Of a stretch of 64,000 bases of DNA, positions 1 to 11,900 are shown piece by piece (position 1 is the stretch's first letter; each line of letters opens with the position of its first letter). This DNA is from Pampus argenteus (Eukaryota; Chordata; Actinopteri; Scombriformes; Stromateidae): positions 878,001-942,000 of the forward strand of contig CM072876.1 in the NCBI GenBank assembly GCA_036937835.1. The letters are read 5' to 3'. A model generated the notes under the pieces. That model saw nothing but the letters and a program-made list of their open reading frames with translations. It did no database searches and was not told the origin of the DNA. A program made the translations under genes and the position numbers.

Positions 1-1046
1 CGAGTTGATAACAACTAGTGATCTAATAAATACATAAGTGTGATGTGTTTTTTTAACCCTCCTGTTGTGTTTGTTTCATGTTAATTCATTTTGTGGCACA
101 AAATAACATCTGAGCCTCACATACAGTATATTGTGTGGTGATTGTGCTGCCACAGAATGAACTGAGCAAAGCCGAACATAACAAAAGATGGGCAGAGGAG
201 GGGTCATGATAATCCTGTTGCTTTAATGGGTCCAGTTTGAGGATAGTAAATTATATGACCGGTACACTTTCTGTCTTCACTGTATGGATGAATAAGAGGA
301 TTATATTATTATTTGTTTGTGTCGTTGTTTTGGGGCTGATCCTTTTAAAATATTATATCTTTACTGACATGTACAGTATGTCACATATCAATCAAGACAA
401 TTGACAGCACAACGTAAAGTTATTGTACCACTCTCTCGTGCTTACCAACTTTTATTCAATTTAAAAAAAGAAAACAATAAAACTGAAACGAACAATCATA
501 AATCTGCTCCAACAGTCAGTATTTCCATGGCTCCAAATGCCTGCTTTCATGAGTCATTACCTTGAAGTAAAACTACAAGCTTTAAAGGAATGTAAGTAAC
601 CAATCAACGTATTACACACAATATAATTACCTCTCAGAGTATTTCCCAGAATATCTCCTGAAAATACGCCCATACACACGCTGCTCTCATTCTGTAATTT
701 CAGACGAGTATTGTGCAACATACATGAGAAGCAGCTCTGCAGTAAAGGTTTGATGACACTTATGATTACGCATGGTTGGGGTTGATAGACCACAGTGGCT
801 TGTAAGATTTGGCCTACTAACAACATTTTTACCCCAGCTTTCATCAAAACAGCTGCATATGTCTGTAAGGGAGACGGAGAGTACAGGAGCAGTAAACAGC
901 AGGAGACACGCTGTTTACAATGTTTACAATCCATGCAAGTCTTGAAAACATCATTTCAGTAATCAATATTTCTATATGAACAATGAGTGAAATTATGATG
1001 TGTAATATGAAAGGCGGCACAGTGACCCACAGAAAATACTCCACCA

Positions 1047-1060
1047 GTATATATACATAT

Positions 1061-1155
<95 letters not shown>

Positions 1156-1156
1156 T
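1047..1156. repeat. Compound (AC)n(AT)n(AC)n microsatellite
   Basis: An AC run, then about 28 AT units, then another AC run. Any reading frame here is repeat-derived. Confidence 0.97.
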
Positions 1157-1779
1157 TTATGAGACTACGCATTTAAATACAATTATAAAAATGTCCAATG
1201 TCATTTAAAAGATAGATTCACAATTTTTCAGCCAGGTGTCCATATGAACAACACAGTTTCTGGATATATATCCTCTATTATGTTTATACAAACATAACAA
1301 ATCATCAGCTTTCCTGTCTTCTTTATTTATTTCTTTTCAAGCAGGTTTATTGAGACAAGTATACAACAAGTTTGCAGCACCTTGTGTATACAACTTGTGT
1401 CTATAAACATGCCAGAGGAACTACATAAGTGTAGTAATAGTTAAATAAATATTTCTTACACAAGTTATGTTTTAGCAGCAGTAAAAGTTCCTTATACAAA
1501 CACATTATTACTGGAATAAACTGCAAAACAGCTTGAAGTTAGAGACACTTCACTGGCTGATAATCTGTTTGTCCCCAACAGAGATCAATAAGAGTTCCTG
1601 GATAAATAAATCTTAGTAATAAATAAGCAGCTTTTTTGTTTGTACATTTAGATACAGAAGAAATGTATTGTTTAATATGGGCACTTAGCTCAGAAATGAG
1701 CATTAATTAAACAAAACTCTGAGCAACATTTTTCCAAACTCATGTAAAGTGAGGGTAGATATTATTTTCTCCATATTTA

Positions 1780-1910
1780 TTTTGTGTCAGAATCATCTTT
1801 ATTGATCAAGTATGTTTATGCATCCTGTATAAGGGAATTGGCTGTGGTTTAGTGGCTCTCAGTGTGCTTACACACAACTCAACAATCTTCATTATACACA
1901 AGGAATGACT
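1780..1910. repeat. Dispersed repeat fragment upstream of ncoa1
   Basis: GTCAGAATCATCTTTATTGA, CAAGTATGTTTATGCAT and AGTGGCTCTCAGTGTGCT resemble a common teleost interspersed repeat (tail of a retroelement). The family is not assigned. Confidence 0.45.
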
Positions 1911-2099
1911 ACATCCAAACGAAATTAATATAATATAAATGTGTATATTCAGTGTATACAGCCTGCGACACACTACTGGATGACGTGTTTTAAACTAAAC
2001 TAAATATAATATATATAAATATTATATATATAAAGAGCAGCAGTATTTCTCTGGGTGTCCCACTAAAAGGAGCCACTTACATCAAAGTGTCTCCTGGTC

Positions 2100-2700
2100 T
2101 TCTTCACGGCTGCAGCTCGTGCCCCCTCCTCGTGGACGCGCCTCGACATTCCGCGCGCACGAGCAGCCCTGTTTGTTTGTGTTGAGATGTTGGAAAATGG
2201 CGGACAGCAGAGACCAAAGCGATAACTCGGGTTTCCAAACGCGAGTGCGCCGTCATTGAAACACAGAAAAGCCCCCCGTCAGCGACCCCCGGAGTTGCTT
2301 TACGATTTACCGCCGCCGGTGGGATCAAAGTCGGACACCTGGAGGAAGGTTGTTGCGGGACACGGTTGGGATTTAGCAAACTGGTTAGCTCGCTAAGCTA
2401 ACCGTGCTACCAGGCTTGTTTGTCAACAGAAGCGGACGTTAAATCTGCCAGCAGCTAACAAAAAACTGTTGGCCGGCTTCCGAGCTCACATACTGGGGGT
2501 TTATAACATGGCAACCACGGCTGACCACAAACACAACCAGTCCGGAGTAACGGAGGACAAAAAGGCAGACATCTGGCCATCCTGCTGCTAACTGGCTTGT
2601 TTCACGCACAGCCTGAAGCTGCCGTGAGAATTAATCATCCCGCTCCCATCCCTGGTCTTTATTTACAAGCTAAACGGACGACAGAGCAGGTAAGTCAGCC
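2100..2700 (+). promoter_or_regulatory. ncoa1: ncoa1 promoter / CpG-rich region with noncoding exon 1
   Basis: This is a GC- and CpG-rich island in otherwise AT-rich DNA. It contains an AAAATGGCGG motif (about 2194-2203), typical of YY1 sites just downstream of vertebrate start sites. A consensus donor CAG|GTAAGT puts the end of a noncoding first exon at 2689. No good coding start lies in the exon, so it is probably 5' UTR. The exact transcription start is not visible. Assignment to ncoa1 is inferred from position and strand, since the next plus-strand coding exon is at 19.26 kb. Confidence 0.65.
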
Positions 2701-5474
2701 AAGAAGAAATGCACGACAACATGTCTTCCTGACGGTTTCACAGGAGGACATGCAGGCGGCCTCCAAACATGCCAAACATGCCCGACTCACTGTTGATTTA
2801 TCCACATAACGTCTCTACAGTTTACTGACACCGTCTTCTCCATCTGAACACAGACACTGTTGTTATCATGTGAGAGTCCCAAAGACCTTTGATTTACCTG
2901 AAAACCGCGAAACCTGAAGCACATTTTGACCTCTTTTAATTATACATGTTGGAAAAAAAAGGTGTTAAAGTCTAAATCAGGAAACGTTAGCCTTTGACTG
3001 ATTGATCCGCACATGAAAGAAATGTACAAAAATCACCTTAATTGACCTCATTTTCTATTCATAGTTGTGTCATATGGTCCTGGCGCTATTTTAACCCTTT
3101 CTGCAAAAACACGGTTCAGTTTAAAACGTAGATATGAAATCTCAGCACAAATCATTTTGACTGTCAGTGATTACAACGGGGCACTATTAAAATGCATGTG
3201 AGACTTTAATCTCTAATATAATAATATAATACACAGATTTTCAATGCCCTCTACAGCTGACATTAAAATCTAAATTGGATAATTGCACCTTTAAATACAA
3301 ATTCTCAAACATGTCATTTTTTTCATGCTGATCATAAGTCAAATATCCCCATAAATGCCCTCGTTACACAGGATTGATTGCTATACAAACATGGGAAACT
3401 CAACCAGCACTGTATCATTACAATGTGGGTAGTATATGCAAATAAACAATGTTTAACTTCCCTCCATGTTGCACCCATAGCTCCCTGCTCATTTGCCAGC
3501 TACGTTTCCGAATTTTCTATAGTGGTGCCTTCAAGGTCGGTAAATGTGAGTCTCTCAAAAACACACGGTGACGGGACTCAAATATCATACTTCAAATATA
3601 AATATCAGTATATTTGGAAGAAAACTAGTTTGATGATACAAGGCTGAATATCACAGTCTGCTGAGTTTCTCTGAGATTACACCAACCAGAGACAGACCCT
3701 AACCCTGACAGAATAATATATCAGACCTTGTCATCTCTGAATTTAGAAGAGAACAACAGCGACTGTGCTACCTGTAACTTTTGTGGTTGCATCCATCTGG
3801 TACAAAACGGTCCCGGCTCCTTTTTCGTCCAAATTAGGTAAAAGAAACAGCATTTGTTGACAGTTTTTCACTCCTTCGTCTGCGATTGTTTTCCACATGA
3901 ACACATCATTAGTGGCTGATTGGGCGGGACACGCACAGTGCTTCCTGGTACAGGTAGGCACTGTCTGCAAGCTACAAGCGAGCAGAAAACTATTGATTTA
4001 ATTGACTACATTTACCATCAACACCGATTGGACATCCACATATAAAGTGGCAGAATTCCCCTTTAAATCCTAGTGAGGAGCCTTGAATGACATATATTTA
4101 TGACCTACTTAATGTTTTACTCAGAACAACATTACTGGAAATTAAAATCATTGTTATCGTTGCAGGGGTTTAGTGATAGAGACCATTTTAGCACCAGTGT
4201 TACTTTGAAATGTGCCGAGGCAGTACGGTGAATGGTAGACATGGACCTTAAACATTGTTAGAAATAAAATAAAAAAACACAAATCACTGATAACATTTGG
4301 CTGCTTGAAAACAAACCTGTCTTATCAGCACTGGAGGAAGAAGGTATTTCTTTAAGTTTTATTTCCATGAGGTTTGTCCAGGCTCGTGATGCAGGTACAT
4401 GTAAAGCACGTCACAGATTTTCTTGTAGTTTATAAGTAACATAAATCAATCTTATCATATTAAATACTAGAATACAGTCTTTGTAGTCATACATTCATCG
4501 TTTAAATTCATGCAGCTGATTCCTTAGTTTTGCTGGAGTGTGCTGCTTGTTGACAGCTGAGTTATCTGTTTGTATAGTATTAGTGTTGCAGACTTTGTCA
4601 TGTTTCAAGTGAAAGCGATGTAGCTGGGCCTCTCGAGGCTGGGATGTAGTCCTGATAAGAGCTAAGATATAGTACAGGATAGAGTTCAATGTAGGCCTCA
4701 GTTATTCAGTTCAAAGTTTGTGACTCTGCTACCACTTTAGTCAGTGGTTCCTCAGGACAACATCACTGTACGCAACAAAACAAAAACAAGAAACTGAAAG
4801 CAGCCATAGATGTTGTTGTATTGCCTCTTGAACATTAGGGAATAGCTAAAAAAAATACATGTCAATGAAGACCCTGAGAGTTTATGCACAAAGATGGGTG
4901 TGCACAGGCTGATGAGGGAGGAAACTGTTGTTTCTTGATGATTGTAGAAGGATGTTTCTCATTAGTCTATAATCCCATGTGTTTAATTCTATTGCAAGCA
5001 GTGGCATTTATATTATTACCTCTACAGGCAAGCTAATCCTACCTAAGGATGAGCCACATTTGAGGCAAATGGTTGGGAGTGGGAGCCCTCCTCCTCCTCC
5101 CAGCTAAGCTCTGTGTCTGTATGGAGAATGAGCAGCCATTTTAGCACTGCTGCAGCCTGCCTGCCACTGTCACAACATTCTTCTGCTGAGCTGTAGTAGG
5201 TTTTCAACCTCCAGGACACCTGCAGCCAACCTGTGAAAATGTCACTGATGCTTTTACTCAGGGCCCTAAAAGGCTGCCAACTGTTTGGGATGACAGCTCT
5301 TAAATGTCTCAGTGTATACAGTTTATTTTCAGTGCTACTTTTGTCTTTGATAGCAGTACAAGCTTTGAGATCTATGATCAAAAGTGCTTCAGTACCAAAC
5401 CTGGCAGGTTTTTAAATCTCCTGGGCATTTTCTCACATATGTTAATACAATGATGCCGCTGTGTGAATGATGTC

Positions 5475-5590
5475 AACCTCATTAGATTAATTCAGGCCAT
5501 TTCTCACTGTTTCTAATGTTTTATTGGCTGGTCAATAGTCAGCAGATTTATTGATAATGAACACAATCATTAGTTTGCAGCTGTAATTGA
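5475..5590. repeat. Partial copy of the GCTGCAAC element
   Basis: GTCAGCAGATTTATTGATAA and AATCATTAGTTTGCAGCTGT resemble one end of the family in reverse orientation. Confidence 0.5.
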
Positions 5591-6295
5591 AGGCGCTGGA
5601 TTGTGCCGGAGGAAAGGTGCAACGACGTCGTTGAACGAACCATATGAAGCAGCGTTAATTAAAACAAAATTGTGTTCATGCGTTGTTGTCTATCAGTGTC
5701 TTTTTGGTACTACCATCTGGGCGTGTCACAGTTGGATGTTTTTACATTTTTCACGTAGTGGTTTTATGTATAAAATCCTGTCATTTACTGTGGAAGAAAT
5801 AAATCATTTCACGTGTTGTGACATAATTGCATGACCTTAAACTTTGCACCTGCTGTCCGCTGTACACACTCATGTCATGTGTTGACCACATGAAAAAAAA
5901 CAACAACAACAAATTCTACAAAAAAAACGGACTCCATGCTGGCTGCCATACTTGCATGTGTGTGAATGTTTTTTACTTTTCCAAGATGGCATTGGCAGGT
6001 AAATGTTATCGTGCTTGAATTTGATCAAACCACAGCTTGTGTTTTCTTTTTTTGTTTGTTTATTTAAGACGATGAAGAATAAAATGATCGTTTTTTTGTG
6101 TGATGTCTACATATGTTGTCTAGTTTTATCACAAAGCAGCACGTGTAGATAAAACAAAATAGTTTTTCAGATAATCTTTGATATTATGCAATAGGACGTG
6201 CAGGAGCTCTCGTTTCTGCAAAGCTGAAACAGATCGGCTCTTGGCGTAGCCTATGTAGCTCAGGCTGCTGTTTTCTGTGGTTTGTCCCTCGACTC

Positions 6296-6520
6296 GGAGT
6301 CCGTGTGAGGCGGCGGCGGCGGCGGCAGCAGCAGCAGAAGCACACACATACATGCGTACTGTCTTCAGCTGCTGCAAGCGAGCAGAACGCAGGGAAGAAG
6401 AGAAGTGTGGCGCTGCTTCGACTCCTCGCTGCCTTCCTGCTGTCAGAGCATTGGCCTACATTCTTGCCTGGAAAATAATAAAAAAAAAACTTCTGCAGCA
6501 GACTGTGAGAATTTGTGAGG
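6296..6520 (+). other. GC-rich segment with (GCG)n(GCA)n triplets in intron 1
   Basis: A (CGG/GCG) run at about 6309-6326 followed by four GCA/CAG units, in a local CpG-rich patch. It could be an alternative noncoding first exon or promoter of ncoa1. I saw no clear exon boundaries, and the alanine-rich reading frames are probably not translated. Confidence 0.35.
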
Positions 6521-8734
6521 ATTGCGAGTAAATGGAGGGAAGTAGAAAGGTAAAGGCAAAGATTGAGAGAAAGAGAGAGGCAGCGTACAGGTAATTGATA
6601 GGACAAGTGAGAAAACAGAGCCAGACGAGTGGTGGTGTGAGTGAGTTAACAGTCAATCCTTTGTGGCCCAATTTTTCTGATGAAGGCCAGGCCACAATAA
6701 GAAGAGTCACATAATCATTTTACTATCCTGTGTGGATTTGAGTAGGTGTTTCTGATGAAAAATGTGTTTGCCAGTAGGCAGAAACTGTGCTCACAGGTAC
6801 ATTATCCTTCACAGATGTGCGCCCTGGGGACAGAGGGAGTTTAACAGTTTAATCGTTGTGGGGATCTCACCTTAGATGTGAAGTGAACGACGTGTAATGA
6901 ACATATGGTGGTGAAAACACCTTTTGTGAAGTGGAGCATAAAGGTGTCTATGTACCTGGGTTTTAAATGAGTGGGCGGAGAGACACTTCCAAAGTTTCAC
7001 CAAGATGTTGCTGTGCCTAGTGGAAGTCAGCATTTAAGTTTGTCTTGAATATGAGTTATTTCAGCTGCTCTTAAGAATGCTGTAACTTGGCATCACATTC
7101 TCTTTTTCTCTGTTTTTGTGGTATTGCTTTTATTACTGAATACGTGAAACAGATGAATGCTGTAGGGCTCCAGTATACTCAGTTTGAAATTGAGCTTGGC
7201 TCGTTCTCAAAGGTTGTTGGATACAGCATTGGGTGCAAATGAAATGCTAGTGTGATTCCTGGGACCGGAGGCCTGTCACTTCCACGTCACAGGGTGGAGT
7301 TTCAATATTTGGATCCCGAGTCAGCTCCACCGAAAGATAAGTGCACTGTACATGTTTAAGTGGATTACTTGTACTTCTTCAGGGCTACTTGGCATGATAA
7401 ATCAGGCCAATACATGATTATATACATCCTTCCCCATTTACCTAAAAGGTACTTACAATACAGTAAGCTGTAATTACCCAGTCCTTGGGGCAGTGGACAG
7501 TGTGGTAAACAGTGTTGTGCATTCAAGGAATTGACTAACCTTGATCACGCTATCACAACAAGTCCATCTACCCCAGGTTGAACTAATAGAAAAGGTAAAC
7601 AGGAAACACATGCCAAAGAACCACATCACCATAGCCAATGGCAACTGACTGCTTAGACTGGTGCAATTTAAGCCAAATGTGTGTTTGTTGTGTTTCTTTT
7701 AGAAGCAATTAGACTCGAACCTCTTTAACAAGATGCTAGTTTCACGTTTGTTTCAGGTGTGCTGTCCACTTTAGGCTGAAGAGTTTACTGTGCAAGGTGA
7801 GTGGAGCCTATAGAAAGAGCAAAACGTAAGGAGACTGGAAGGATAAACCTCAGTACTGGTGAAAGAGAGAAAGCAGCCTGATTTATTGCACAGCGGCATG
7901 GCTGCAAAGCGGCGTACTTTACATATTGCATTGTTGTTGTCTAGACTGCTGCAGTTGACAAGCAAATGGAGCACTAAGAGGACAGGAAGTGGTCTTGTTG
8001 TTTTGTGTGTATAATGCGGTGTAAGTAACCACTGTTTGTGGTTCCAATATTCAAATACCAGCAGATTGCTGCTATTTTACATGCAACAGGTTTTTTTTTT
8101 TTTTTTTTTAAGCAGACGCTGTTGCAGTTGTACTCATTGTACCCAGCCTCACAGACACCAGTCTCTGCTGTATGTCAATGGTACACAAATCTGGATTTTC
8201 TTTATTTAGAAATGCAAAAGTCTCCAGGATTTATTTTGTGTCTTAATTTCTAGAAAAGAAAATTTTCTCTTGACATTTTAAGCTGTGTATAAGCTGAGAG
8301 CGTTGCATCGCAGGCACAAAGAGCTGCTGGAGATGGGAGCAGTATACAACAGTTGTTGGAAAGCATGTGCATGCAGGGACTAGCATGTGAGAGCTGTTTG
8401 AATGTAATGGCTGACACTTCCTGATGTTGGTATGTTGTAATGAAGCAGTTTTCACAGTAATACCACCACCTGAAACCTGCCTTTTTCTGTCTTGAATTTA
8501 TGAATACTTCAAATCCATTTCTATGTCATGCCTGAATCTGGAGTGTATCATAGGTCTATAAAAATGACCACTCAGGTGTGGTACTACAACTTCTTAACTG
8601 CACTTGACAAGTAAATATGTGTGAAGGAAAACAGGTTTGGTGACTATGTTGGTGAGAAACATCAACCCAAAGGGAATCGTGTCACTGGGGACACCTTACT
8701 GTATGAAATCAGGTTAAGGAAAGATACCATGTTG

Positions 8735-8995
8735 GAACGATTCATCGATTAGTTTTCAACTATTAAATTAAATTAATCCCCAACTATTTTATTAATCATT
8801 AATCAATCAGTTTTTTTAAAGCAAAAACGTCTAAATTCTCTGATTTGCAGCTTATGAATATTTTCTAGTTTCTTCAGTCCTCTGTCTTTTATAATTTATC
8901 AAAACCCAAGTTGATTGTTTGTTTGTTTTTTAAATGTTGTTTGCTGAACATCCAGTGTCAAGTGCCATGTTTACACAAACAAATGTTAAAAGATA
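8735..8995. repeat. Diverged copy of the GCTGCAAC element
   Basis: CGATTCATCGATTAGTTTTC, ATTAATCATTAATCAATCAG and TCTCTGATTTGCAGCTT-like internal sequence match the family in reverse orientation. The copy is heavily diverged. Confidence 0.5.
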
Positions 8996-11900
8996 AGACT
9001 GAGTATGCTGTGTAAAGGAAACCCAGCATCACCTTTATAAGATGCACACCGCTGTAATTATTGACCTGCTCTGCTGTAATTAGCCGGATAGTGAGGCTTG
9101 GTGTGATCCAGCGCTGTCATACCTGAAATGAGGCAGCGTTACAAGACGTTGGAGGAGGATAAACATGCAACCACAGTCTTCAGGTACCACAGCCAGCTTG
9201 TCAGCATGATTAGAAAAGAGTGCACACTCCAGATAGTTATTTAACATTTGTTTTGTTGTAGTGGTTAATGCTCAGTCGCTTCCTTTTGGCACAAAAGACC
9301 GCTACGGGTTCTGGTTTATTTTCTCCTCAGGTTTTATTACAAAATCTTGACCATTGCCAGAAAACAAGAAAACATTGTGTAGTAAACCAGTGTAAACTTT
9401 TTGTAACATGACAAACCAATAGGCCTTATCTATAAATCATGAGAAAAGCACATTTGTGCTGTCCTGAATGTTTCTGCCATTTCCACATCATCGTATATTA
9501 TCTTGAATAGGTAAAGAGAATAATCACAACAGTAAAACAATATATACATTTCTAATAATTTACAAATGACACCAAATAAGCGGGTCTTGTTCTTTTCTCT
9601 TGATCCAAAGATTACCAGCAAAGTCCTCCTATAGATATATATGTTAAACGTGAATGTGAAGGTGTGGTTTCCATATACTTTCCATTGCTATACTGGGCAA
9701 TATGTCTTTTTGGCAAAGAGATGATCTTCTTGACTTTTAGTGGTATTTATAGACTAGTGTTGCTCCTATACATTTAGAAATGTTTGCATAATTTCCTGAT
9801 TACATAATAAGGTGATGCCAAAACTCAATACTGTATTGTGAATGCTGTGACTGTTCTTCATCACCAAATGTGCTATGAGACCATAATTAAAAAACACCAG
9901 ACCTCCAAATTTAGGCTCTCTCATTGACCTTCTTCTAGCTGATAACACATGCTTGTATAAGCCAGCTGACCTTTCCACATCTGCACCATTTGTCACGTAG
10001 TCCTTGTACTTATTTACAAGCATTGATAGATGAGGCATAAAGGCTGTCACACTGTTCCAAAACAAATCAGGGTTGGCTGGACTGCTCAAGCTGAGACGGT
10101 GGACGGACCCAACCTGGTCTTTAATACACGGTACATGAACACAGGCGGTTGGTTTCCAAATAATACGTCTTATCCGTGCTCATGGCTTGTGTTCACACTT
10201 CACCACACAAACAAATGCAGCAAAATTGATAATATAACAACATATATCTGTGCCATTAGACCTGTTGGATGAGTAGGGCTGGATTAAAAAAAAAAAAAAT
10301 TCTCACATGAGTCTTTGCACTTTTACTCAATAAAGTGTGTAAATGTATGTGTATGTATATGCAGTGTTTCACTTGTAAATGTCTTCTTTGTGGAAATCGA
10401 GTAATTACGACATTAACAAAAAGGTTATTTTGAGTTTAAAAGTAAAAGATAGCCGCCCCATGTTGGTGGCGGTTGATGTGACTGTCACATCTCGTAGCAG
10501 ATCTACACATCAGATCTACCAGAGAGTCAGACTGATAAAGACTTCACACGCTGATCTGACCTCTCTGTGTTTGTTTGTGTATTTATCTGATCGAAATTAA
10601 TCACTTTCAGACTTAAATTGTGTTATCAGTAGCGATGTCCAGATGTTGATTTCCAGGTTCAGAATATACATTGGTCGTGTGTTGTCATCAGTGCCTTTTT
10701 TACTAAACATGCCACCAGTTCCTGAAATCTCAGTGTGACTGCTGAAAGGCTTTACCAGGTATTTTCAGTTTAGTAACTGACCACAGCGTAAAGTTAAGGT
10801 TCGGTTTGTAAGCAGTTTTGCTTTTTTTTACGCCTCTCTTCAGCTTTTTATTCTTCTGTCTTGTCTTGTTGTTAAATCCCAGTCTGACCAGAGAGCGATG
10901 CATCTGTGTGTGTTGTGTAGGGTTGCTTCTTGAACGAGCCTGGGTGCCTGTTATCTCATACTGCTGCAGTTGGAAAATGCGATTCAGTGAATCAGTATAC
11001 TTCCTTTTTTATGAAGATGTGTGCTGCATCATTGATTCTGGCTGCTGATTGACTCAGCACTGCTCTAGATTTGTTCTCTTGGGAAAACAACTAACGTGTA
11101 TATCTCTTCACTGCTGCACCATTTTCAAGCAGACGTCCAGATGCACATGTTGCACAGGTTTAGCATTTCCTACGTTTTTAGGCCACTTTGTTGCACAAAA
11201 AAATCACCTTATAGTTAGCAAGTGTAGCATTAAAATTTGATGTTAATTCATTTCCTCATAAACATGTTAAAAACAGAATTTGATGCAGAATTAGAGTTTA
11301 GTGAAACCCAATGTTCACTCAATCAGAAAGAGGTGTCTTTCTGCGTATGGATGGCATGTGCTAATTATATACTGTAATTCAAGGACGAATTCTTTCAGCA
11401 CTGGAGCATATTTTGAATGTCAGCAGGAGAATCGATTGTATTGCATACTGACGGTGTTCCTGTATTCTTACTCCACAGTCAGAGGCCAACAGGCTTCTCT
11501 ATGCACCTGGGATGGTGCCATGTGACAGAGCAGCCGTGGAGCCATAACCCTCACCACCACCACCACCACCGCTCCATCATAAGCTGTTTGACCACCACTG
11601 ATCTCGCCCCAGTCTTCTCTTCCCTCCATCTGTGCTCTGAGCCCTGGACAAGGCCGCCACAGCCACCACATGACTCACCTGCTGGAGCCCTAGATCAAGT
11701 AGGTACAGTATACCTGCTCAGGCTTGTGTGTTCTGCTCCAGCACTGCAAGATGTCTCGTTTTAAGTCACAGGTGAAATCCATATAGTGTTGCAGCTCACA
11801 GCCGTTATGTGTTTTCGGTCCCGGTGCTGCCGAAGCCATCTAACTGTGCTCATTATTCAACAATGATTCTCAATGAATATTCGTTATCATGCTTTTTTTC

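Larger units (their letters stand above)
1..2100. other. AT-rich flank upstream of ncoa1
   Basis: AT-rich sequence with a compound microsatellite and one dispersed repeat. A 61-bp exon-like segment on the minus strand (631-691) is discussed as a finding. No recognised gene. Confidence 0.5.

Noticed and set aside
557..934. A 125-residue minus-strand frame
   Set aside because: It mixes possible intronic sequence with an exon-like core and starts and ends with no family features. Only the 61-bp core is kept, as a low-confidence finding.
6129..6606. Alanine/arginine-rich frames around the GCG/GCA triplets at 6.3 kb
   Set aside because: They come from the triplet run, are open in several frames at once, and have no splice context or homology.
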